DNA of 64,000 bases, from assembly GCA_025352265.1 (NCBI GenBank), contig JANXTS010000105.1:1-64000 (forward strand), in the 5' to 3' direction. The notes below the pieces were generated by a model that saw only the letters and a list, made by a program, of their open reading frames with translations, searched no databases and was not told the origin of the DNA. The DNA comes from Variovorax sp. (GTDB lineage Bacteria; Pseudomonadota; Gammaproteobacteria; Burkholderiales; Burkholderiaceae_C). Made by a program: the position numbers and the translations under genes. Below are positions 30,955 through 40,542 of the stretch, in pieces; the stretch's first letter is position 1, and every line of letters begins with the position of its first letter.

Positions 30955-32391
30955 ATGAAGGGCAATTCTTCTTTCGCCGGCCTGGGCAACTCGTCCTTTG
31001 CCAGCCTGACGCCAGCACCTGCATCCGCTGACGAAGCCGAACCGTGGGTCCGCGGTGAGCTGATCCGCAGTTTGATGCGCGCATCCCGCGGCTCGCACTT
31101 CCTGGCGGCCGCATTGCTGCCGGCAATGATCGGGCTGAGTTGGGGATACGTGCCGCTTTGGCAGTTGATGGCGTGGCTGGCCATCGGCATCGCCGCCACT
31201 TGTTGCCGCGTCTGGGGCGAGCAGGTCTACCAGCGACGCTATGCCGATCGCGACTCCGAGGGCCAGCAGCGTTTTGTCGAGAAGTATCACTTTCTCTGGA
31301 GCATCAGCGCATTCGCGTGGGGCCTGTCAATCCTGATCTTCTTCGAGCGCACGCCGCTCATCAACCAGTTCATGAGCTGGCTGATCGTCGCCGGTGTGGC
31401 GACTTTTCCGCTCAACGGCTTGGCGCTGCATCCCCCGCTGCTCAAGCGCTACGTCAACACGCTCTTCATCACGATGCTCGCGGCGGTGCTGTTCCGCGTC
31501 GTCGAAATGAATTTCGAGAAGCCGCATTTCAACTACGGTTTTCTATTGCTGCCGATGCTTCACTGGTGGCTGCTGCTACGTGCCGGTCGGCGCATTCACG
31601 AAACGGCTCGCAACAGCTTCGAGCTGCTCTTTCATAACCACATCCTGATCGCCTCGCTGACCCAGCAGCGGCAAGCGGCAGTGTCGGCCGTAGCGATGAA
31701 AAACCGCTTTCTGGCGAGCGCGGCGCACGACATGCGTCAGCCGGTGCTGGCGCTGTCGCTCTACGCCGACTGGCTGAGAAACGAGCCGGAACTGGTCCAG
31801 GAGATCGCGCCGAAGATCGTCCGCGCAACGCACGCGGTCAACGCGCTGTTCGATTCGCTTTTCGACCTGGCGCGTATCGATTCCGGCCAGGTGCGGCTGC
31901 ATATCGAGCGGGTCGATGTCGGCCAGCTACTTCATGACCTCGAGCTGCAGTATCGTCCGGTGGCGGAGGCTAAAGGCTTGAAGTTTCAGGTGCACATTTC
32001 GAAGGGCACGGTGCTGACCGACCCCATTCGCGTGCGCCGGATGATCGGCAATCTGATCGCCAATGCGATCAAGTACACAGTCGAAGGCGGGGTGCTGCTG
32101 GCATCGCGGCAAACGCGCGATGGCCTCAGGGTGGAGGTCTGGGATACCGGTATCGGCATTGCGCGTGAGCACCTGCGCGATGTGTTCCTGGAGTTTTACA
32201 AGGTGGCCGACCATGCCGGCACGTCAGATGGTTTCGGCCTAGGCCTGGCCATCGTGGCCCGCCTGTCCCATGCGCTAGGTCATCCGGTAAGTGTGCGGTC
32301 GCGACTCGGGCGCGGCAGCGTCTTTCGCGTGGCACTGCACGACGCCGACGAATCGCAAGCGCAAGCCCGCGTCAGCTCTGCTGTCGGCTGA
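30955..32391 (+). CDS. Sensor histidine kinase with multi-TM N-terminus
   Basis: FLASAAHDMRQPVLALSLYADWL (H-box), NLIANAIKYTVEGGVLL, VWDTGIGI, GFGLGLAIV (HATPase). Confidence 0.93.
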   Translation: MKGNSSFAGLGNSSFASLTPAPASADEAEPWVRGELIRSLMRASRGSHFLAAALLPAMIGLSWGYVPLWQLMAWLAIGIAATCCRVWGEQVYQRRYADRDSEGQQRFVEKYHFLWSISAFAWGLSILIFFERTPLINQFMSWLIVAGVATFPLNGLALHPPLLKRYVNTLFITMLAAVLFRVVEMNFEKPHFNYGFLLLPMLHWWLLLRAGRRIHETARNSFELLFHNHILIASLTQQRQAAVSAVAMKNRFLASAAHDMRQPVLALSLYADWLRNEPELVQEIAPKIVRATHAVNALFDSLFDLARIDSGQVRLHIERVDVGQLLHDLELQYRPVAEAKGLKFQVHISKGTVLTDPIRVRRMIGNLIANAIKYTVEGGVLLASRQTRDGLRVEVWDTGIGIAREHLRDVFLEFYKVADHAGTSDGFGLGLAIVARLSHALGHPVSVRSRLGRGSVFRVALHDADESQAQARVSSAVG

Positions 32392-32415
32392 AGAAACCCC
32401 GGTCGGGGTTTCTTC
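32390..32415. terminator. Bidirectional terminator between convergent kinase and response regulator genes
   Basis: Perfect 11-bp stem GAAGAAACCCC-GGTC-GGGGTTTCTTC overlapping the kinase stop codon. Confidence 0.7.
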
Positions 32416-32453
32416 TTCTCCAAGCCGGCGGGCAGCAGGCCGGTAGGCAGTTG

Positions 32454-33050
32454 TTAGCCGGACAGCAGACCGTTGGTCCGCGCGTAATGCAGCGCCTGTG
32501 TACGGCTCTTCACTCCGAGGCGACGGAACAGACGCCACAGATGCACCTTGACCGTGTGTTCGCTGATTTCGAGTTCGGACGCGATGTCACGGTTGCTCAT
32601 GCCCTTATCGAGCATGGCGATAAGTTGCGTCTGGCGCTTGGACAACTTGCTATTTGCAGCGGCTGCAGGCTCCTCGACATCCGAATCGGCCATCAGGAGA
32701 CCGCGCAGGGCTGCTGTCAATTCGGCCGAACTGGCTGATTTTTCGATGTACTGGTCGGCGCCGGCTTCGATGCAGGCTTCTTCCATATCCGCCGCGGGCG
32801 AGGCTGAATACACAGCGATCGGCACATCCGGATAGGTCTGTTTGACCGCGATCACACCGGAACAACCGGTCGTATCGGGCAACTTGAGATCGAGGCAAAA
32901 CAAACCCGGCGTACCGTGCTGCTTGACTGCGCTGGCGAGTTTGTCGAGCCGCTCGAGCTCCACGATGTTTTCGGCAGGCCGCAGGCGGCGCAGCACCATG
33001 ACGATGGCGTCGCGCATCAAGGGATGGTCGTCGATGACGTAAATGCTCAT
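32454..33050 (-). CDS. NarL/LuxR-type response regulator
   Basis: MSIYVIDDHPLMRDAIVMVLRR receiver; LSKRQTQLIAMLDKGMSNRDIASELEISEHTVKVHLWRLFRRLGVKSR HTH. Confidence 0.94.
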   Translation of the reverse strand: MSIYVIDDHPLMRDAIVMVLRRLRPAENIVELERLDKLASAVKQHGTPGLFCLDLKLPDTTGCSGVIAVKQTYPDVPIAVYSASPAADMEEACIEAGADQYIEKSASSAELTAALRGLLMADSDVEEPAAAANSKLSKRQTQLIAMLDKGMSNRDIASELEISEHTVKVHLWRLFRRLGVKSRTQALHYARTNGLLSG

Positions 33051-33118
33051 GTTTTGCTTTCGTTTGCGCGCAACTTATATATTGACTGTTGTGAGGCGCG
33101 CGAATCTCTCCCTTTACT

Positions 33119-34453
33119 TCAGCTCGCCTGACCGGCGAGTTCCTTCAGCGCAGCCATCACGGCTTGCACTGCGTCATTGTCAACCGGTTCAAGTTGTTCT
33201 GTGAGCGCTGTGAGTGCTTCATTCGGATGGTGTTGCAATGCGCCTATGGCGCGTCCGGCTTCTTGCGGCGACTGAAAGCCGCGGCTCTGCAACAGCGTCT
33301 CGTTGTGGCCGTCGAGCAACTTGAAATAGAACTGCCCGTCGCGCTCCCGGTATTGCTTGAAGGCGGGCTTTCCAGTCTTGCCGCCTTTGCCGGCCGTCTT
33401 GCCGACAGCTGCTTCCTGACCGCCCAGGCTGGCAAGGCTGCGCAACCCGACGGCTTGACGCAACGTGGCCATGAAAGGCCGCGACAGCTCGCGCGCCTTG
33501 TCGGCACCGATCAGCAAGGTGCGCTCGATTTGCGCCGGGTCGTTCATCAAAGTTTCATAGTGCTCGCGCAGCGGTGTCAGCTCTCGGTCGATACGCTCGA
33601 ATACGAGTTGCTTGGCATCACCCCAGCCGATGCCTTCGGCATAGGCCTTGCGCAGTGCGGCTGTTTCGTCGGCGTCCGCAAAGGCCTGGAAAATCTGGAA
33701 CAGGGCCGAGCCTTCGGTTTCTTTTGGCTCGCCCGGCGCACGCGAGTCGGTCACGATGCCGCCGATGAGTTTTTGCAGCTGAGCACGCGGCGAGAACAGC
33801 GGAATGGTGTTGTCGTAGCTCTTGCTCATCTTGCGGCCGTCGAGGCCGGGCAGGGTGGCAACCGCGTCGTCGATCTCAGCCTCGGGCAACACGAAATGCT
33901 CGCCATACGAATGATTGAAGCGCTGCGCGATGTCGCGCGCCATTTCGATGTGCTGAATCTGGTCGCGCCCGACCGGCACCTTGTGCGCGTTGAACATCAG
34001 GATGTCTGCGCCCATCAGCACCGGGTACATGAAGAGGCCAGCGGTGACGTCGGCGTCCGGGTCTTCGCCCTTGGCAATGTTCTTGTCGACCGAGGCTTTA
34101 TAGGCGTGCGCACGGTTCAAGATGCCCTTGCCGGTGACGCAGGTCAGCAGCCAGGTCAGTTCCGGAATCTCCGGGATATCCGACTGGCGGTAGAAGACGA
34201 CGCGCTCGGGGTCGAGCCCGCAGGCCAGCCAGCTGGCGGCGATTTCAAGAGTCGAACGCTGGATGCGCGCCGGGTCATCGATCTTGATGAGCGCGTGGTA
34301 GTCCGCCATGAAATAAAAGCTCTGCACATCGGCCCGCTGGCTGAAGCGCACAGAAGGCCGCACGAGGCCGGCGTAGTTGCCCAGGTGCGGTGTGCCCGAT
34401 GTGGTGATGCCGGTCAGGAACCGGGTTGTGTTGGGTGGTGTGAATAAGGCCAT
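33119..34453 (-). CDS. trpS: Tryptophanyl-tRNA synthetase (with C-terminal extension)
   Basis: RFLTGITTSGTPHLGNYAGLVRP, KMSKSYDNTIPLF. Confidence 0.95.
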   Translation of the reverse strand: MALFTPPNTTRFLTGITTSGTPHLGNYAGLVRPSVRFSQRADVQSFYFMADYHALIKIDDPARIQRSTLEIAASWLACGLDPERVVFYRQSDIPEIPELTWLLTCVTGKGILNRAHAYKASVDKNIAKGEDPDADVTAGLFMYPVLMGADILMFNAHKVPVGRDQIQHIEMARDIAQRFNHSYGEHFVLPEAEIDDAVATLPGLDGRKMSKSYDNTIPLFSPRAQLQKLIGGIVTDSRAPGEPKETEGSALFQIFQAFADADETAALRKAYAEGIGWGDAKQLVFERIDRELTPLREHYETLMNDPAQIERTLLIGADKARELSRPFMATLRQAVGLRSLASLGGQEAAVGKTAGKGGKTGKPAFKQYRERDGQFYFKLLDGHNETLLQSRGFQSPQEAGRAIGALQHHPNEALTALTEQLEPVDNDAVQAVMAALKELAGQAS

Positions 34454-34470
34454 GCGAAATAGGACCGGGG

Positions 34471-35172
34471 TCAGCGCAGCAGTGCCGTCAGCGGCGAAAT
34501 CAGCAGCTCGATGGCCTGGTAGCCCAGCGCCATCAGCGGGCTGAGCCAGTATTTGCTGACGACACCGGCCAGCACCAGCGCCATCACGATGAAAAAGCCG
34601 TAGGGCTCGATGCGCGCCAAAAACATCTGGGCCTTTCCGCGCGGCAACAGCCCGGCGAGCACGCGGCCACCATCGAGCGGCGGCAGCGGGAACAGGTTGA
34701 AGGCACACATCACCAGATTCACCAGCACGCCGCCCTGCGCCATCTTGATGAAAAACGGCTCGCTCACGCCAGCAGCGATGAGGCCGACGAACACCAGCGC
34801 CCAAAGGATCGCCTGGATGAAGTTCGAACCGGGCCCGGCGAGTGCGACCCAGATCATGTCGCGCTTCGGGTTGCGCAGATTGCCGAAGTTGACGGGCACC
34901 GGCTTGGCATAACCGAACAGGAACGCGCCGGAGGTTGCGAAGTACAGCATCAGCGGCATCAGGATCGTGCCGATCGGGTCGATGTGCTTGAACGGATTGA
35001 GGGTCACTCGACCCATCACATAAGCCGTGTTGTCGCCGAAGTGGCGAGCTACATAGCCGTGCGCCGCTTCGTGCACCGTGATCGCGAAGAGCACAGGCAA
35101 CGCGTAGATGAGGATGCTTTGAATCAGGTTGGGGATGTCCACCGGCTCGATTGTCTCAGACGAAAGTGACAC
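34471..35172 (-). CDS. M50 family site-2 protease-type metallopeptidase
   Basis: ITVHEAAHGYVARHFGD (HExxH), NLFPLPPLDGGRVL. Confidence 0.92.
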   Translation of the reverse strand: MSLSSETIEPVDIPNLIQSILIYALPVLFAITVHEAAHGYVARHFGDNTAYVMGRVTLNPFKHIDPIGTILMPLMLYFATSGAFLFGYAKPVPVNFGNLRNPKRDMIWVALAGPGSNFIQAILWALVFVGLIAAGVSEPFFIKMAQGGVLVNLVMCAFNLFPLPPLDGGRVLAGLLPRGKAQMFLARIEPYGFFIVMALVLAGVVSKYWLSPLMALGYQAIELLISPLTALLR

Positions 35173-35197
35173 GGGGCGTTGACCCCCGCCGATCGCA

Positions 35198-35833
35198 TCA
35201 CAACCCCAGCAGCGCGAGTGAGCCGCGGCCCATCCGGATCACGACTGGGTCGTCGCCCGTTCCCATCGGCGTCAAATCGACCACGGTGGTGGGCTCGGAA
35301 GGGCAGGCGCCGGCGTCGATGACGGCGCCGAGTTGCTTTTCGAAGCGCTGGCGAATTGTCTGCGCGTCGTTCAGCGCCTCGGTCTCGCCGGGCGGGATCA
35401 GCGTGGTCGCGAGCAGTGGTGCGCCGTGCAGCGTGAGCAACTCGCACAGCACCTTGTGATCCGGTACGCGCAGGCCAATGGTCTTGCGCTGCGGATGGCT
35501 GACGCGGCGCGGCACTTCCTTGGTCGCTTCAAGCAGAAAGGTGTACGGACCGGGTGTCGCCGCTTTCAATAGCCGGTACTGCTTGTTGTCGACTCGCGCG
35601 TAATGCGATACCTCGCTCAGGTCGCGACACAGCAGCGTGAGATGGTGCTTCTCGTCGACCTGACGGATGCGGCGGAGCTGGTCGACCGCGTCCTTGTCGT
35701 CGAGGTGGCAAGCCAGCGCGTAGCTGGAGTCGGTCGGCACCGCGACGATCTCCCCACGGGCGAGCAGGGCGACCGCCTGCTTCAACAGCCGCTGCTGCGG
35801 GTTCTCGGGGTGGACTTCAAAGAACTGGGCCAT
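35198..35833 (-). CDS. L-threonylcarbamoyladenylate synthase (Sua5/YciO family)
   Basis: LARGEIVAVPTDSSYALACHLDDKDAVDQLRRIRQVDEKHHLTLLCRDLSEVSHYA; PGPYTFLLEATKEVPRR. Confidence 0.92.
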   Translation of the reverse strand: MAQFFEVHPENPQQRLLKQAVALLARGEIVAVPTDSSYALACHLDDKDAVDQLRRIRQVDEKHHLTLLCRDLSEVSHYARVDNKQYRLLKAATPGPYTFLLEATKEVPRRVSHPQRKTIGLRVPDHKVLCELLTLHGAPLLATTLIPPGETEALNDAQTIRQRFEKQLGAVIDAGACPSEPTTVVDLTPMGTGDDPVVIRMGRGSLALLGL

Positions 35834-35866
35834 GGCAATCGATCAGGTTCGCGGTTTCGGGGTCAG

Positions 35867-35902
35867 CAGGTTCAACAGGTTCAAAAGGTTCAACAGATTC
35901 AA
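35867..35902. repeat. Four 9-bp tandem units (CAGGTTCAA type), mostly intergenic
   Basis: Direct reading caggttcaa caggttcaa aaggttcaa cagattcaa, between the sua5-like start and the EamA gene stop. Confidence 0.85.
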
Positions 35903-36828
35903 CTCTCGGCGGGCTCGATAGGAAGCCGCCGTTCTTTGACGGTAAGCCAAGCGCCGGCCGCACCGCACACCGCGATCAGCCCTATGCCTGCCAGCGACGC
36001 AATGTCGGGCACATGCGAGAAAATGAGCCAACCACCGAACATCGCGAAGCCGATCTGCGCGTAGAGATAAGGTGTGAGGGTCGATGCGGCGGCGCGCTGG
36101 TAGGCCAGGATCAGCAAAAAATGGCCGACCGTGCCCATGAAGCCCATCAGGCACAACAGCGCCCACCAATGCCACGAGGGGAGCGCCGTCCACACGAAGG
36201 GCAACGCACACGATGCGATCAGCGTGCCGACCCAGCCCGTGTAGAAATGCATGGTAAGCGGGTTCTCGGTCTGTGCCAGCTTGCTTGTCAGCAGCTGGAA
36301 CCATGCGTTAGTCAGCACCAGTCCGATCGGCAGAAGGATCGCCCAGCTGAAGCTGCTGCCACCTGGCCGCAGGATGACCAGCGTGCCCAGAAAGCCGCCG
36401 CACACCAGCGTCCAGCGCAACGGAGACACGCGCTCCTTGAAGATCGTGGCGGCCAGCAGCGTGATGACCAGCGGCGCGATCAACACGATGGACGTGAATT
36501 CCGGCAGCGGCATGTAGCGCAGGCTGAAAAAAGCGAAGAGGCTGGTCAGCAACAGCAGGGCGCCGCGCAGCACGTGGTACCTGGGATGTGCCGTGGCCAG
36601 CAACGATGTGCCATAGACCGGCAGCAGCACCGCAGTTGTCGCAACCGCCTGGAAGGCGTAGCGAAACCACACGCCCATGATGATCGGCACCGCGCCGACC
36701 GAAATCTTTGTGGCGGTGTCGAGCGTCGAAAAGCAGCCTACCGCCAGCACCACCATGCCGATACCGGCCAGGATGCGTTCGGATTCGAGATCGCGCGCGC
36801 CCCGCTCCGCTGGCTGCACCGCGCTCAC
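35899..36828 (-). CDS. DMT/EamA family transporter
   Basis: 10-TM-like hydrophobic profile; LRGALLLLTSLFAFFSLRYMPLPEFTSIVLIAPLVITLLAATIFKERVSPLRW. Confidence 0.9.
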   Translation of the reverse strand: MSAVQPAERGARDLESERILAGIGMVVLAVGCFSTLDTATKISVGAVPIIMGVWFRYAFQAVATTAVLLPVYGTSLLATAHPRYHVLRGALLLLTSLFAFFSLRYMPLPEFTSIVLIAPLVITLLAATIFKERVSPLRWTLVCGGFLGTLVILRPGGSSFSWAILLPIGLVLTNAWFQLLTSKLAQTENPLTMHFYTGWVGTLIASCALPFVWTALPSWHWWALLCLMGFMGTVGHFLLILAYQRAAASTLTPYLYAQIGFAMFGGWLIFSHVPDIASLAGIGLIAVCGAAGAWLTVKERRLPIEPAES

Positions 36829-37679
36829 TGAATGCGGTTTTCGAGCAGTTCCCAGACCGGCGTGAGTTTGCCGGGCAGCCAGGGGAGTTTGCCGAGGTCC
36901 ATGTGACTTTCGTCGGGGCTATGGAAGTCGCTGCCGCGCGATGCCGCAAAGCCGAATTCAAGTGCCTTGTCGGCGTACTCGACGTACTCGGCCGGCGTGT
37001 GGCTCCCCGTGACAACCTCGATCGCCTTGCCGCCGTGCGCCTGGAATTCGAGGAATAGCGCGTACTCCTCGTTGGCGGTGAACTTGTAGCGACCCGGATG
37101 CGCGATCACAGCGATGCCCTTGGCCTCGGTGATCCAGCGGATCGCGTCTTTCAACCTGGCCCACTGATGCGGAACGTAACCGGGCTTGCCCTCAGTCAGA
37201 TACTTGCGAAACACCTCGTAGGTGTCTTTACACACGCCGCTTTCGACTAGGAAGCGGGCGAAGTGAGTGCGCGAAATCAATTCGGGGTTGCTGACGAAAG
37301 TAAGCGCGCCTTCGTAGGCGCCCTTGATGCCGACCTTGGCCAGCCCGTCGGACATTTCCATGGCCCGCTTGCCGCGGCCGCCACGGGTGTCGTACAGGCC
37401 CTGACTGATCGCCGCGTCGTCCGGATCGAAGCCGAGACCCACGATGTGCACAGTCTCGTTGGCGAAGGTGACGGAGATCTCGGTTCCTGTCAGATAGCGC
37501 ATGCCGTTTTCTCGGGCCGCTGCGGCTGCGCGGTGCTGGCCGCCGACTTCGTCGTGGTCGGTGAGCGCCCACAACTCGACCCCGTTTGCAGCGGCGCGGG
37601 CGGCAAGCGCCTCGGGCGTCATGGTGCCGTCGGAAACAACGGAGTGGCAATGCAAGTCGGCGTTCAAGATGTTGTGCAC
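36825..37679 (-). CDS. PHP-domain phosphoesterase
   Basis: ADLHCHSVVSDGTMTPEALAARAAANGVELWALTDHDEVGG; GVIAHPGRY-type motif; SRGSDFHSP. Confidence 0.92.
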   Translation of the reverse strand: MHNILNADLHCHSVVSDGTMTPEALAARAAANGVELWALTDHDEVGGQHRAAAAARENGMRYLTGTEISVTFANETVHIVGLGFDPDDAAISQGLYDTRGGRGKRAMEMSDGLAKVGIKGAYEGALTFVSNPELISRTHFARFLVESGVCKDTYEVFRKYLTEGKPGYVPHQWARLKDAIRWITEAKGIAVIAHPGRYKFTANEEYALFLEFQAHGGKAIEVVTGSHTPAEYVEYADKALEFGFAASRGSDFHSPDESHMDLGKLPWLPGKLTPVWELLENRIQ

Positions 37680-37734
37680 GCCTTAATTTTATGCTTTGCA
37701 CCCTGCGCGCGCAGCCCTGGCCGCAAACGCCCCG

Positions 37735-38865
37735 CTAGCGTCCCTTCTTCTTGCGGAAAGCAATTCGCGCCGCTACCCCGGTGAAACTCACGATGAGCGC
37801 CACCACGATCCAGAAGCCTTGCTTGTGTTCGGCCAGCGGAATTCCGCCGACGTTCATGCCGAACAGGCCGGCCATGATGTTGATCGGCAAGGCCAGCACC
37901 GTGACCACCGTCAGCACGAAGAGGCTGCGGTTGTTGTCTTCGTTGACGTTGGCTGCAATCTCTTCCTGCAGCAGCTTGATGCGTTCCTGCAAAGCCTGCA
38001 TGTCGCGCAACACCACCGAAAACTCCTCGGTCGAGCCGCGCAACTCCTGCGCATCGGCTTCGGTCATCCAGCCGGGCGGGTTTTGCAACAAGCGGAACAG
38101 CGCCGCCGGCTCGGGTGCCAGCAAGCGCTGCAAACGTACCAGCATGCGGCGCAGCCCGCCGAGCCGCGCACGCTTGTTGTCGAGGCGCGCGGCCAGCAGG
38201 TCGTCTTCGATCGCGTCGATGCGAGAAGTCGCGTCGCGCACGATTTGCACCAGCACGTCGGCCTGCGCGCGCAGCAGGTGCTCTAGCAATTCGGTGCTCG
38301 ACCTCGGCGCGTCGCCGGCATTCACCGCCGTGCGCAGCGCGTCGACCGACCGTAGCGGCTTGGTTCGCGCCGTCACCACGAGCTGCGGGCCCACGCTGAT
38401 CCACAACGTGGAGATGTCCGACGGCTCGAAGCTGAACTCGAAATGCACGTCGTTGATGACGGCTATCAGGGCATCGTCGGCGCGCTCGATGCGAGTTGAC
38501 GGAAGGCCTTCGTGCAGCGTCTCGAAGAAGGTGTCGGAGAGCGCGGCATGTCGGCGCAGCCAGCGCTCGGCCTGAGCGTGACTCAGGTTGAAGTGCAGCC
38601 AAAGATAGGCGTTGCCGCGGCCTGCAATGCCGACTGCATCCCTCCCGGCCAGGTAAGCGGCGGCCGCTGCCGAGTCGAGCGGGCGGACCGGCTTAGACGC
38701 CTCGGCGTCGAACAGATAGCCGCAGATAAGGCCAGCTTCGTCACCGCCATAAGAAGCCGGATGAGAGGCTGCTTTGGCACCGATCGCCGTGCTCAAAAGA
38801 TGTGCGTGAAGAGCCAGTACAACGAGCCCGAGAGCAGCATCGCCACCGGCAAGGTCAGTACCCAT
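37735..38865 (-). CDS. CorA/ZntB-like divalent cation transporter (start uncertain)
   Basis: NRSLFVLTVVTVLALPINIMAGLFGMNVGGIPL (GMN motif) plus C-terminal TM pair. Confidence 0.88.
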   Translation of the reverse strand: MGTDLAGGDAALGLVVLALHAHLLSTAIGAKAASHPASYGGDEAGLICGYLFDAEASKPVRPLDSAAAAAYLAGRDAVGIAGRGNAYLWLHFNLSHAQAERWLRRHAALSDTFFETLHEGLPSTRIERADDALIAVINDVHFEFSFEPSDISTLWISVGPQLVVTARTKPLRSVDALRTAVNAGDAPRSSTELLEHLLRAQADVLVQIVRDATSRIDAIEDDLLAARLDNKRARLGGLRRMLVRLQRLLAPEPAALFRLLQNPPGWMTEADAQELRGSTEEFSVVLRDMQALQERIKLLQEEIAANVNEDNNRSLFVLTVVTVLALPINIMAGLFGMNVGGIPLAEHKQGFWIVVALIVSFTGVAARIAFRKKKGR

Positions 38866-40433
38866 GCCATCGCCAGATTGCGAAGCGTCGACATCTGCAA
38901 ACCGGAGCCGTTAGCGACCATCGAGCCCGCCACGCCGGAAGACAGCACGTGCGTGGTCGACACCGGCAGCCCGTACATATCGGCTGCACCGATGGTCACC
39001 ATCGCCACCAGTTCGGCAGAAGCACCTTGTGCATAGCTCAGGTGTGTCTTGCCGATTTTCTCGCCGACGGTGACCACGATGCGCTTCCAGCCGATCATGG
39101 TGCCGAGGCCCAATGCGATCGCGACGGCGACCTTGACCCACAGTGGAATGAACTTGGTGGCATCGTCGATTTCCTTCCGGAACTCGCCGACCTTGGTCGT
39201 GGTGTCGTTGTCGAAATGCGCAGCGTCGCTCTTGCCCAGATGGCGCAATGCTTCCGACGCCAGGTACATGTCGTTTCGCACGTTGGCAACTGCGTCGGCC
39301 GGCACGCCGGCGAGCGAGCCGTGTTCTTTCACTTGCGTTCCGATGCTTCCGGCCGTAGCGGCCAGCGCGGGCACGACCGACGGATTGAACTCGCGTGTAC
39401 GCACGTAGGTCGACAACACTTCGCGAGCCGCGGCCGGCTGCAAAGCAGGCAGCGAGGCGACGGCCGAGGCATTGCGGTTCAGCGCGCTTTGTGCGCTCTC
39501 TGCAACCGCGACGAAGCGCACCGTTTGATCCACCGGCATCGAGCGATTGAGCGCATACGCCATCGGCACCGTGCCGACCAGGATCAGCATGATCAGCCCC
39601 ATGCCCTTTTGCCCATCGTTGGAGCCGTGCGCGAACGACACGCCGGTGCAGGTCAGGATCAGCAGGCCGCGAATCCACCAGGGTGGAGGGGCCTCGCCAC
39701 GCGGCTCTTCATAGAGTGCCCGGTTCTTGACGAATGTGCGCAGCACGAGCAGCAGCAAGGCCGCGCAGCCGAAGCCGACGAGCGGCGACAGCAGCAGCGA
39801 GTAGCCGATCTTCACGGCCTGCGGCCAGTCGACGCCACTGGTGCCGTCGCGCCCGTGCATCAGTGCATTGGCGACGCCTACACCGATGATCGAGCCTATC
39901 AACGTGTGCGAAGAAGAAGCTGGCAAACCGAGCCACCAGGTGCCCAGGTTCCACATGATGGCGGCGATCAGCAATGCGAAGACCATTGCGAAGCCCGCCC
40001 CCGAGCCGACCTGCAGGATCAGCTCGACCGGCAGCAGCGAGATGATGCCGAAGGCCACCGCACCGCTCGACACCAGCACGCCCAGAAAGTTGAAAAAGCC
40101 GGACCATACGACCGCGAAATTGGGCGGCAGCGAGTGCGTGTAGATCACCGTCGCGACGGCGTTGGCCGTGTCGTGGAAACCATTGACGAATTCGAAGCCC
40201 AGCGCCACCAACAAGGCAACGCCCAGCAGGATGTACGGCACCCACGTCGTGGTTTGAGCGCCGGTTGCGCGCACGTCGTTCGTAAGGCTCCAGGCGGTGT
40301 AGAGCAGTCCGGCAGCCAGCAGGCCGGTGAACACGATCAGCGTGACCGGTCCGGGCTTGGCGTCGAGCTTTGGCCTTTGCACCGGCTTGGGGTGAACCGG
40401 AAGATTGCCATCGGAGGCGGCAAGGGTGTTCAT
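38793..40433 (-). CDS. Inorganic phosphate transporter, PiT family
   Basis: LGFEFVNGFHDTANAVATVIYTHSLPP, FAHGSNDGQKGMG, GLPVSTTHVLSSGVAG. Confidence 0.94.
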   Translation of the reverse strand: MNTLAASDGNLPVHPKPVQRPKLDAKPGPVTLIVFTGLLAAGLLYTAWSLTNDVRATGAQTTTWVPYILLGVALLVALGFEFVNGFHDTANAVATVIYTHSLPPNFAVVWSGFFNFLGVLVSSGAVAFGIISLLPVELILQVGSGAGFAMVFALLIAAIMWNLGTWWLGLPASSSHTLIGSIIGVGVANALMHGRDGTSGVDWPQAVKIGYSLLLSPLVGFGCAALLLLVLRTFVKNRALYEEPRGEAPPPWWIRGLLILTCTGVSFAHGSNDGQKGMGLIMLILVGTVPMAYALNRSMPVDQTVRFVAVAESAQSALNRNASAVASLPALQPAAAREVLSTYVRTREFNPSVVPALAATAGSIGTQVKEHGSLAGVPADAVANVRNDMYLASEALRHLGKSDAAHFDNDTTTKVGEFRKEIDDATKFIPLWVKVAVAIALGLGTMIGWKRIVVTVGEKIGKTHLSYAQGASAELVAMVTIGAADMYGLPVSTTHVLSSGVAGSMVANGSGLQMSTLRNLAMAWVLTLPVAMLLSGSLYWLFTHIF

Positions 40434-40542
40434 GGTGTCGTTTTTTGATGTTGGAATAGCCCCGCGCATCGTGGCGGCTGCCGATGACAGGCATGTGTCA
40501 CCTGTGGCAAGGTCGGGGTCGATCAAACAAGGGACTCACCAA

